From G963677325 sp963677325 (GTDB taxonomy: Bacteria; Bacteroidota; Bacteroidia; Bacteroidales; Prolixibacteraceae): a stretch of DNA of 64,000 bases. The position numbers and the translations under genes are program-made. This document shows, one piece after another, positions 35,621 through 43,596 of this stretch (positions within the stretch are counted from its first letter, which is position 1; every line of letters begins with the position of its first letter). The notes beneath the pieces were generated by a model. The model saw nothing but the letters and a program-made list of their open reading frames with translations. It was not told the origin of the DNA and did no database searches. The stretch is taken from NCBI GenBank assembly GCA_963677325.2, contig CAXXGM010000010.1, forward strand, positions 62,001-126,000. Reading direction: 5' to 3'.

Positions 35621-35664
35621 TCGTATTTGGTTCGTACCAACGTCGTATTTGGTTCGGGTCTGGT
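35621..35664. repeat. 11-bp period repeat array
   Basis: Four adjacent 11-mers: TCGTATTTGGT, TCGTACCAACG, TCGTATTTGGT, TCGGGTCTGGT. Units 1 and 3 are identical. It starts 69 bp after the stop of the TPR protein. Confidence 0.8.
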
Positions 35665-35726
35665 AATAGTGGAATTAAGAGAGAATATTCATTTATTATT
35701 CATTTAATTGCATAAATATTCAATTA

Positions 35727-36488
35727 ATGATATTAGGAAAAACTGTTGCAGTTATAATGCCGGCCTATAATGCCGAAGAAACCCTTGAACTGACGCTGAG
35801 TGAAGTTCCGCGTGATATCGTTGATTTTGTTATTCTTGTTGATGACTGTAGCAATGACAATACAATGGAATTGGCATCAAAACTGGATATTCAGTATGTT
35901 ATCAGGCATGATCATAACAAGGGATACGGCGGAAATCAAAAGACCTGTTATAATAAAGCCCTTGAAATCGGCGCCGATATAGTTGTAATGCTGCATCCCG
36001 ATTACCAGTATACTCCAAAGTTGATTCATTCAATGTGCTATCTTATTGCAAACAATGTTTATCCGGTTGTTTTTGGAAGCCGGATTTTAGGGGTAGGGGC
36101 TTTTAAAGGAGGGATGCCGCTTTACAAATATGTGGCAAACAGATTTCTTACCTGGTTTCAGAACTTACTATTATGGAAAAAATTATCGGAATACCACACC
36201 GGTTACCGGGCCTTTAATACTGAAGTGCTGCGCCAGATTGATTACTTGCATAACTCTGATGATTATATCTTTGATAATGAAATAATTGCCCAAATATTTC
36301 ATTCCGGCTATGAAATAGCTGAAATAACCTGTCCCACACGATATTTTGAAGAAGCCTCATCAATAAATTTCTTCAGAAGTATAAAATACGGATTTGGGGT
36401 TTTAAAAGTATCGATTCTCTATCGGCTTCACAGGTTAGGTATTGTCCGGTATAAGCTTTTGCAGGGAATTGTTCACGGTGTAAAATAA
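35727..36488 (+). CDS. Family 2 glycosyltransferase (polyprenyl-phosphate sugar synthase-like)
   Basis: 253 aa, GT-A fold. Seen: VIMPAYNAEETLELTL at the N-terminus, VDDCSNDNT (nucleotide binding), DIVVMLHPDYQYTP with the metal-binding Asp, and HTGYRAFNTEVL. No multi-helix membrane tail, so it resembles the soluble dolichol-phosphate mannose synthase type. Probably transfers a sugar to undecaprenyl phosphate. Follows the GT-C/TPR gene on the same strand. Confidence 0.85.
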   Translation: MILGKTVAVIMPAYNAEETLELTLSEVPRDIVDFVILVDDCSNDNTMELASKLDIQYVIRHDHNKGYGGNQKTCYNKALEIGADIVVMLHPDYQYTPKLIHSMCYLIANNVYPVVFGSRILGVGAFKGGMPLYKYVANRFLTWFQNLLLWKKLSEYHTGYRAFNTEVLRQIDYLHNSDDYIFDNEIIAQIFHSGYEIAEITCPTRYFEEASSINFFRSIKYGFGVLKVSILYRLHRLGIVRYKLLQGIVHGVK

Positions 36489-36673
36489 TTGGCGGTCAGT
36501 TTTTAGTTTTATAAAAAATGGTAGAAAATCTCTTGTCTTGTCTGATCACTGGAGGCTTCAGATTGATGTTAAGGATATCGTGAAGAAGGGGAAGTGGTTT
36601 CTGATGGCCTCGACGGGAATTAACATTCTGAAGTTAAGGTTTCCTAGGCCTTGGATTTGTATAAAAAAGGGTG

Positions 36674-38071
36674 TTATTTCCCGATGCAAAAATTCTTAAA
36701 GATATGTCCCAGCACTTCATCATTTGAGATTGCACCAGTAATTTCCCCCAGATAATGCAGGCATTCACGGATATCCTGAGCAAGAAACTCTCCGGTAATA
36801 CCGCCTTTTAGTCCTTCAATTACTCTCTCTATTGCATTCTTCGCAAGCGTTAAGGCTTCGTAGTGACGAATATTGGTGACAATTACATCCTCGGGATGGA
36901 TGGTTCCAAGAGAAATACTCTGCTTCATTTTCTCAATCAGTTCTGCGAGATTGATCTTATTTTTTGCTGAAAGAAAAACGAGCTCTTCATTCTCCTTCAA
37001 AGGAAGAGATTCCAGATTTTTTACTGAAGAGCTCTTTGATACATCCATCTTGTTGCCCACAACGATTAATTTCTGCCCTGATATCTTCTCCCTTATTTTT
37101 TCTATACTATGGGCTATTTTCTCAATTGATTCGGTTAAATCAATTATCAACAGGATGATCTCCGCTTTTTCTATTTTCCCATAAGTTCGTTCAATGCCCA
37201 TTGTTTCAATCGCATCAGCTGTTTCCCTCAAACCTGCTGTATCCGAAAGACGGAAAAGTGTGCCTTCAATGTTGATCAGATCCTCAATTACATCACGCGT
37301 AGTTCCGTGAATCTCTGATACAATGGCTCTCTCTTCATTCAGCAGGGCGTTCAGCAGAGTTGATTTACCTGCATTGGTTTCCCCAACAATTACTACAGGA
37401 ATACCATTCTTAATTGCATTTCCAAGTCGGAAAGAATCAGTCAGTTTACTAAGTAATTTTTCGATTGTTTCAGATAATTCAATTAAAGCAGTACGGTCGG
37501 CAAACTCCACATCTTCTTCACTGAAATCCAGCTCGAGTTCAATCAGGGCGATAAAACGGATCAGTTCTTCACGCAGATGATTAATTTCCTGCGAAAAACC
37601 TCCTCTCATCTGATTGATTGCAAGCCGGTGTGAAGCTGAGTTGGTCGATGAAATCAAATCGGCCACCGCTTCAGCTTGCGAAAGATCCATCTTGCCGTTA
37701 AAAAAGGCTCGCTGGGTAAATTCACCGGGCTTTGCAAGACGGGCTCCATTTGAAATTACAATCTGCAGAATTTTCTGCTGTACGTAAAGTGAACCATGGC
37801 ATGAAATTTCAATCACATCTTCGCCGGTATATGAATGTGGGGATCTGAACAGCGATACAATTACTTCATCTATCAAATCACCGTTCTGGAATATTGATCC
37901 AAAATGAAGAGAACCCTGTGGCTGGTTCTCCAGGTTCTTGTCTTTTTTCCTTGATACAAAAATTTTATCAGCTATGGAAATCGCATCTTTCCCGGAAAGG
38001 CGGATTACAGCTATTCCCCCAGTTCCGGGGGCCGTAGAGACAGCACATATGGTAGATTGATCTGAAAACAT
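36674..38071 (-). CDS. mnmE: tRNA modification GTPase MnmE
   Basis: 465 aa. N-terminal folate-binding domain (1-120) starts TICAVSTAPGTGGIAVIRLSG. The G domain (about 220-380) has GETNAGKSTLLNALL, TTRD and GNKMD. The C-terminal motif FCIGK with the essential Cys is intact. With MnmG it builds the cmnm5 group at the wobble U of certain tRNAs. Because HydF is a distant relative, I checked: the folate domain and CIGK tail mark this as MnmE. Confidence 0.96.
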   Translation of the reverse strand: MFSDQSTICAVSTAPGTGGIAVIRLSGKDAISIADKIFVSRKKDKNLENQPQGSLHFGSIFQNGDLIDEVIVSLFRSPHSYTGEDVIEISCHGSLYVQQKILQIVISNGARLAKPGEFTQRAFFNGKMDLSQAEAVADLISSTNSASHRLAINQMRGGFSQEINHLREELIRFIALIELELDFSEEDVEFADRTALIELSETIEKLLSKLTDSFRLGNAIKNGIPVVIVGETNAGKSTLLNALLNEERAIVSEIHGTTRDVIEDLINIEGTLFRLSDTAGLRETADAIETMGIERTYGKIEKAEIILLIIDLTESIEKIAHSIEKIREKISGQKLIVVGNKMDVSKSSSVKNLESLPLKENEELVFLSAKNKINLAELIEKMKQSISLGTIHPEDVIVTNIRHYEALTLAKNAIERVIEGLKGGITGEFLAQDIRECLHYLGEITGAISNDEVLGHIFKNFCIGK

Positions 38072-38207
38072 ATTATTGAAAAGTTAAACAAAGATAGACA
38101 AAAAGGCGCCACAATTATAAGTGCCGGTATCCTGTAATGATTTTGAATACAGCTTTGCTCACTGGCTTTTTATTTGTACATTAGTGTGAAGTTTAAATAT
38201 TATTTAT

Positions 38208-39083
38208 ATGTTTAATCATTCTTTCACTTTCCCAGTAGACGGAAAAGGAAAATTGTCTGATTTTCCTACTGACTACACCGGAACCTTTACAAATTCGGAT
38301 GATGCTGAAAAAGAACTCGATAACAGCATTAAGAAGCTGTCTAAAATGCAGGACAAATTGTATGCTTCTAACCAGTATTCGCTGTTGATTATTTTTCAGG
38401 CGATGGATGCTGCAGGTAAGGACAGCACCATCAAACATGTCATGTCAGGTATAAATCCCCAGGGATGCATTGTCACCAGTTTCAAAGCTCCTTCGGCGGA
38501 AGAACTGGACCATGATTTCTTATGGCGCTGCATGAAATTAATCCCAGCAAAAGGCGATATAGGGATCTTTAACCGATCCTATTATGAAGAGGTTCTGGTA
38601 GTCCGGGTACATCCGGAAATGCTGGAGAACCAGAAATTATCGGTTCTGCCTCAGGGAAGAAGGCCCGATGAATCATTCTGGGAACAGCGTTTTTCAGATA
38701 TCAATAATTTTGAAAAATATCTTCATGATAATGATATCCGGATTCTTAAATTTTTTCTGCATGTTTCAAAAAATGTTCAGAAGGAAAGATTTTTAAAAAG
38801 AATAGATAAAAGCGATAAGAACTGGAAACTATCAGATCGTGACGTGATTGAAAGAAAATTCTGGGATGATTACCAGTTTGCTTATGAACAGGCTCTAAAA
38901 CATACATCTACTGAAGCCGCCCCCTGGTACGTCATTCCTGCCGACCATAAATGGTACATGCGATATGCCGTAGGACAGATCGTTGCAGATAAACTGGAAT
39001 CATTGGGGTTAGATTATCCCCACCTTAACGGAGCCCAGATGAAAGCGTTGGAGAAAGCAAAACAATTACTATTGGCTGAATGA
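38208..39083 (+). CDS. Polyphosphate kinase 2 family protein
   Basis: 291 aa. Walker A QAMDAAGKDSTIKHVM, lid motif with Walker B around GDIGIFNRSYYEEVL, and VKERFLKRI-like basic segment (NVQKERFLKRIDKSDKNWK). These enzymes move phosphate between polyphosphate and nucleotides. The spacing and AMDAAGKD form suit a single-domain class III or class I PPK2. Direction (NDP or NMP) cannot be fixed by eye. Convergent with sucB, sharing a terminator. Confidence 0.9.
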   Translation: MFNHSFTFPVDGKGKLSDFPTDYTGTFTNSDDAEKELDNSIKKLSKMQDKLYASNQYSLLIIFQAMDAAGKDSTIKHVMSGINPQGCIVTSFKAPSAEELDHDFLWRCMKLIPAKGDIGIFNRSYYEEVLVVRVHPEMLENQKLSVLPQGRRPDESFWEQRFSDINNFEKYLHDNDIRILKFFLHVSKNVQKERFLKRIDKSDKNWKLSDRDVIERKFWDDYQFAYEQALKHTSTEAAPWYVIPADHKWYMRYAVGQIVADKLESLGLDYPHLNGAQMKALEKAKQLLLAE

Positions 39084-39235
39084 GTTTAATTTACACTCCC
39101 TGGTTGTTATAAAAATAATCTGATTTGATTTTTTAACATTCTTTAAAGATCATTTGAAAAGCTTAACCAAAAAATTTCTCATCTTTGAAATATAAGAGTA
39201 AAGCACTTTTTTCATAGATTTTGGTTAGGTTATCA

Positions 39236-39262
39236 GAGGGTCCCATACAAACGGACCCTTTG
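39236..39262. terminator. Shared terminator between PPK2 and sucB
   Basis: AGGGTCC (39237-39243) pairs with GGACCCT (39253-39259) around a 9-nt loop, between converging genes. Confidence 0.6.
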
Positions 39263-39291
39263 TTAATATATTATATTCTTTATATCACGCT

Positions 39292-40686
39292 TTATAATCC
39301 GAGCAGTAAATTTTCTGGGTCTTTGCCCTGAAACAGAAGGGAAGAGGGATTCTCTATGAGCTGTTTTATTTTAACAAGAAAACTCACGGAAACCTTCCCG
39401 TCTATTAACCGGTGATCGTAGGTGAGAGCTACAAACATCATCGGTCTGATCTTAACCTCATTCTCCACTGCTATGGGACGATCTTTGATAGCATGCATAC
39501 CGAGTATCGCACTCTGTGGCGGATTGATGATCGGTGTGGATAAGAGTGAACCGAAAAGACCTCCGTTGGTGATGGTAAATGTTCCTCCGGTCATTTCCTG
39601 AATTGTCAGTTTCTTACTTCGTGCTCTTTCTGCCAATTCAAATATCTCCCTTTCCAGTTCTGCAATACTTTTTGTTCCTGCATCGCGGATAATGGGCACC
39701 ATTAAACCTTTTTCCGTCTGAACAGCAATGCCGATATCCTGATAGCTTGGTGTGACAATTTCTTCTCTCTCAATCATTGAGTTTACAGCTGGAAACTGTG
39801 TCAGCGCTATACTGACTGCCTTTGTGAAAAAAGACATATAACCCAGTTTGACCCCATACTTTTCCGTAAAACTTTTCTGGTATTTGGTTCTCAGTTGTGA
39901 CAACCTTAGCATATCAATTTCATTGAAAGTGGTAAGCATGGCTGTTTCATTCTTAACGGCTACCAGACGCTGGCTCAGCTTCCTTCGTAAGGGGGACATC
40001 ATGCTCCGGTCTTCAGCCCGTGATACAGAAGTGGCGGCATCTATTTTCTCCTGATCTGATACGTTTGATTTAATGAGATTGACCACTTTTTCTATATCCT
40101 TTCTGGTCAGTCTGTGCACCCCCTCAACCACCTCATCGATCGATAATCCCTCTGCATCCATAACAGCTCTTGCTGCTGCGGTGAACTTTACCTTTGAGTT
40201 ACCGGAAGTTTCCTCTTTGTCCCGTCCTGTAAAATCCTGCTGTGCCTTATTTTTTTCAAATTTTTCCTCTCCAGGCTTTATTTCCTCAATTCCAAGGCTT
40301 TGGGTCAGTTCAGTTTCTTTTTGTTTCTCAGTACTTTCATCTTTGGTTACATCAACTTCCAGCTTTTCTCCTTCTGTGGTCTTTGGCTGTGATTTTCCCA
40401 TTTGTTCACGGATGGACTTTTTACTAACTTTTTCACTTTCGCTGGGTGAAACTTCTGTTTCGATGGTGCAGGCCACAGATCCTACGGATATTTTTTCTCC
40501 CTCTTTAACCAGAATTCTAACCTTTCCTTTGGCAGAGGCTGATAAGGAAAATGTTGCTTTATCCGATTCAACCTCGGCAATCTCCTGGTCCTTTTCAACT
40601 GTAGCTCCGTCTTTCACCAGCCATTTGCCTATTTCGACTTCCGAAATAGATTCACCTGGAGAGGGTATTTTAATTTCTAAGGTCAT
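39292..40686 (-). CDS. sucB: Dihydrolipoamide succinyltransferase (E2 of 2-oxoglutarate dehydrogenase)
   Basis: 464 aa. Lipoyl domain 1-75 with lipoyl-lysine Lys43 in EVESDKATFSL. A charged linker follows. The peripheral-subunit binding domain (about 168-205) is AAARAVMDAEGLSIDEVVEG. The catalytic domain (about 235-464) ends with the active-site motif TYDHRLIDGK. It passes the succinyl group to CoA in the TCA cycle. It lies 24 bp after sucA in the same direction. E3 is not in the window. Confidence 0.94.
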   Translation of the reverse strand: MTLEIKIPSPGESISEVEIGKWLVKDGATVEKDQEIAEVESDKATFSLSASAKGKVRILVKEGEKISVGSVACTIETEVSPSESEKVSKKSIREQMGKSQPKTTEGEKLEVDVTKDESTEKQKETELTQSLGIEEIKPGEEKFEKNKAQQDFTGRDKEETSGNSKVKFTAAARAVMDAEGLSIDEVVEGVHRLTRKDIEKVVNLIKSNVSDQEKIDAATSVSRAEDRSMMSPLRRKLSQRLVAVKNETAMLTTFNEIDMLRLSQLRTKYQKSFTEKYGVKLGYMSFFTKAVSIALTQFPAVNSMIEREEIVTPSYQDIGIAVQTEKGLMVPIIRDAGTKSIAELEREIFELAERARSKKLTIQEMTGGTFTITNGGLFGSLLSTPIINPPQSAILGMHAIKDRPIAVENEVKIRPMMFVALTYDHRLIDGKVSVSFLVKIKQLIENPSSLLFQGKDPENLLLGL

Positions 40687-40710
40687 CTTGCTTTGTTTAC
40701 AGAAATAAAT

Positions 40711-43425
40711 CTAACTAAAAACTTCATTAAGTATCCGCTCAAGGCTCCTCTTGTGTTTGGCAGAAAGACCTGCTGCGGGACTGGCGCTTTCTCTCCTGCT
40801 TACCAGATCAAATTTCAAGTCAGGGTACTTGCTCCTGATATATGGCCAGACTCCCATATTGGCCGGCTCATCCTGAACCCACAGGATCCTTTTGGCCTTT
40901 GGATTGTTCTGAATTATTTTATATACTTCTTCATGAGGAAAAGGATAAAGCTGTTCCACCCTGATTAGTGCCACTTCATCACGGCCGAGGTTCATCCTCT
41001 TTTCAAAAAGTTCATAATAAATCTTGCCAAAAGTAAATACCAGGGTTTGGGCCTGTCCGTTGTCTGCCTTTTCATCAGAAATCACATTAATAAATCCTCC
41101 CGAAGAAAGCTGTTCGATTGGTGAAACAGCCATGGGATTTCGCAACAGGCTTTTGGGCGTATAAATTACCAGTGGGATCCTGGCTTTCCATAAAACCTGG
41201 CGACGCAGCAGATGAAAGAAATTGGCCGGAGTAGTAGGGCTCATTACCTGTATGTTGTAATTGGCGCAAAGCGAAAGCATCCTTTCGATTCTTGCACTTG
41301 AATGTTCCGGTCCCTGTCCTTCATAACCGTGTGGCAGAAACAAGACCAGACCGTTCATAATGCCCCATTTCTCACCTGCAGAACTGATGTACTGATCAAT
41401 GATAACCTGTGCAACATTAGCAAAATCCCCGTATTGAGCTTCCCAAATGGTCAATCCTTCAGGATAGGCCATCGAATACCCGTATTCAAATCCCAGCACT
41501 CCATACTCGTTAAGCGGAGAGTTATAAATCGAAAACGGCGCCTGGTCCGGCGAGATGTTTTGCAAAGGATAATATTTCTCGTCCGAATCCTCAATTACGA
41601 TGGCGGCATGACGGTGAGAGAAAGTTCCCCTGATGCTGTCCTGGCCAGTTAAACGAACCGAATTTCCTTCTAACAGCAGAGTAGCGTAAGCCAGTTGCTC
41701 AGCCGTAGCCCAATCAACTTTGTTTTCTTCTATCAATTGCTTTCTTGTGTCCAGAAGGCGGATTATTTTCCCAAAAAACGGTTTGTCAGAAGGCAATGTA
41801 TTCAGCTGAAACACCAGTTTTTTAAGCTTTTCTGCTGGAACAACTGTTAACGGCGTCTCTGTTTCATGGGTTTTAGGCAGATAATAGTGCTTATACTCTT
41901 CCAAAAGAAAATTTTTCAGACGCACCTTGCCTATGTTTTTGCTCGCTTCATATTTCTCTTCAAGATGATCATTGAAATTCTTCATTTCCTGATCTACTCC
42001 CTCACGAGTCATTAACCCTGCTTCGATTAGTTTCATGGCATATATTTCCCTTGGATTGGGATGTTCTGCAATGGCTTTATAAAGTGTAGGCTGTGTAAAT
42101 CTTGGTTCGTCTCCCTCGCTATGTCCGTATTTGCGATAGGAGAGGATATCAATAAAGATATCCGCGTGAAACTGCTGTCTGAATTCCATAGCCAGCTTGA
42201 TTACGAAAATAATAGCTTCTGCATCGTCTCCATTCACGTGAAATACCGGTGATCTTGTTATTTTAGCCACATCCGTACAGTAGGTGCTGGATCGTGCATC
42301 GAGGTAATCGGTCGTAAAGCCAACCTGGTTATTGATTACGATGTGAATAGTTCCTCCTGTTTTATATCCGTTCAGTTGGGCCATCTGCACCACTTCATAA
42401 ACCACTCCCTGACCGGCAATGGCTGCATCACCGTGTATCAAAATGGGAGCTACACTATTCAGATCACAGTCGTAGGTATGATCTATTCTTGACCTGGCCA
42501 TTCCTTCCACCAGGGGACAAACCGTTTCCAGGTGAGAGGGATTGGGAAGCAGGTTTAGTTTTACTTCAAACCCACTGTCTGTAAATATCTTATTATCGAA
42601 TCCATGATGATACTTTACATCACCCAGTACCAATGCATCTTCGTATTCCGTCCCGTAAAATTCATTAAAGATCGCTTCATAGGGCTTTTTCATGATATTA
42701 CCCAACACATTCAATCTGCCGCGGTGGGAGATGCCGATGATAAACTCCTTGATTCCCTGCTGCGAACCGCATTCAATAATGGTATCAAGAGCCGGAATGA
42801 GGCCTTCTGTCCCCTCAAGAGAAAATCTCTTTTGCCCTGGGAACTTCCTGTGGATAAAGTTCTCAAAACCGGAAGCAATATTCAGATGATAAAAAATATG
42901 CTTCTTTTCCTCTGCACTCAGTTGTTCGTGATTGCGTGTACTTTCCATCTTCGATCTCAGCCATTCCACTATTTCAGGCTGGCGCATATAGAGGTACTCG
43001 ACTCCAATGGATTCACAGTAGGTCTGTTCAAGATGTGCTATAATCTGCCGGAGAGTAGCCGGACCAATCCCAATTTCATTCCCGGCCTGGAAGATTGTAT
43101 CCAGATCTTTTACATCCAGTCCAAAATTATGAATATCAAGGGTGGGGGAGTACTGCCTGCGCCGTCTGACGGGGTTGGTGCGGGTGAACAGATGTCCTCT
43201 GCTCCTGTACCCGTTGATCAGATTCAATATCTGGAATTCTTTATTGACCTTGTCGGTGATAACCTCATTGGATGTTTCCTTGACGTACGATTTCCTGCCG
43301 AACTCAAATCCGTCAAAAAAGTTTCTCCAGCTCTCCGATATACTTTGAGGATCATTAAGGTAGCTTTTATACAATTCCTCCGTCGCTGCTATTTCCTGAT
43401 TCCCGACTGCAGTAAACCTATCCAT
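40711..43425 (-). CDS. sucA: 2-oxoglutarate dehydrogenase E1 component
   Basis: 904 aa, close to the 933-aa E. coli enzyme. N-terminal ELYKSYLNDPQSISESWRNF binds the complex core. The thiamine diphosphate site has HRGRLNVLGN, GDAAIAGQGVVYE and INNQVGFTT. The transketolase-like C-terminal part has GQDSIRGTFSHRHA and EAQYGDFANVAQVIIDQY. It decarboxylates 2-oxoglutarate in the TCA cycle. First gene of a sucA-sucB operon. Confidence 0.96.
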   Translation of the reverse strand: MDRFTAVGNQEIAATEELYKSYLNDPQSISESWRNFFDGFEFGRKSYVKETSNEVITDKVNKEFQILNLINGYRSRGHLFTRTNPVRRRRQYSPTLDIHNFGLDVKDLDTIFQAGNEIGIGPATLRQIIAHLEQTYCESIGVEYLYMRQPEIVEWLRSKMESTRNHEQLSAEEKKHIFYHLNIASGFENFIHRKFPGQKRFSLEGTEGLIPALDTIIECGSQQGIKEFIIGISHRGRLNVLGNIMKKPYEAIFNEFYGTEYEDALVLGDVKYHHGFDNKIFTDSGFEVKLNLLPNPSHLETVCPLVEGMARSRIDHTYDCDLNSVAPILIHGDAAIAGQGVVYEVVQMAQLNGYKTGGTIHIVINNQVGFTTDYLDARSSTYCTDVAKITRSPVFHVNGDDAEAIIFVIKLAMEFRQQFHADIFIDILSYRKYGHSEGDEPRFTQPTLYKAIAEHPNPREIYAMKLIEAGLMTREGVDQEMKNFNDHLEEKYEASKNIGKVRLKNFLLEEYKHYYLPKTHETETPLTVVPAEKLKKLVFQLNTLPSDKPFFGKIIRLLDTRKQLIEENKVDWATAEQLAYATLLLEGNSVRLTGQDSIRGTFSHRHAAIVIEDSDEKYYPLQNISPDQAPFSIYNSPLNEYGVLGFEYGYSMAYPEGLTIWEAQYGDFANVAQVIIDQYISSAGEKWGIMNGLVLFLPHGYEGQGPEHSSARIERMLSLCANYNIQVMSPTTPANFFHLLRRQVLWKARIPLVIYTPKSLLRNPMAVSPIEQLSSGGFINVISDEKADNGQAQTLVFTFGKIYYELFEKRMNLGRDEVALIRVEQLYPFPHEEVYKIIQNNPKAKRILWVQDEPANMGVWPYIRSKYPDLKFDLVSRRESASPAAGLSAKHKRSLERILNEVFS

Positions 43426-43478
43426 TGAAATTCTGATCTAAATTTGTATAAATATACTTATAATTTAATAATTAAATA

Positions 43479-43512
43479 AGTCAAATTTTGACTTCCGATA
43501 AGCAGCTATCGG
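43479..43512. promoter_or_regulatory. Two short palindromes in the sucA / AddB-like divergent spacer
   Basis: AGTCAAA/TTTGACT at about 43479-43494 and CCGATA/TATCGG at 43495-43512 (6-nt loop). They lie in the shared 171-bp promoter spacer and could be operator sites. Weak evidence. Confidence 0.3.
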
Positions 43513-43596
43513 CAAATAATTGAAGTTTGAATACCATACTTTAAGGTAATTCAATTAATTTCGTCCATTCTCTGATCAATCAAATTCTATTGAGCC

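Noticed and set aside
36674..38071. Possible HydF partner for the HydG-like gene
   Set aside because: The folate-binding N-terminal domain and the CIGK C-terminus identify it as MnmE.
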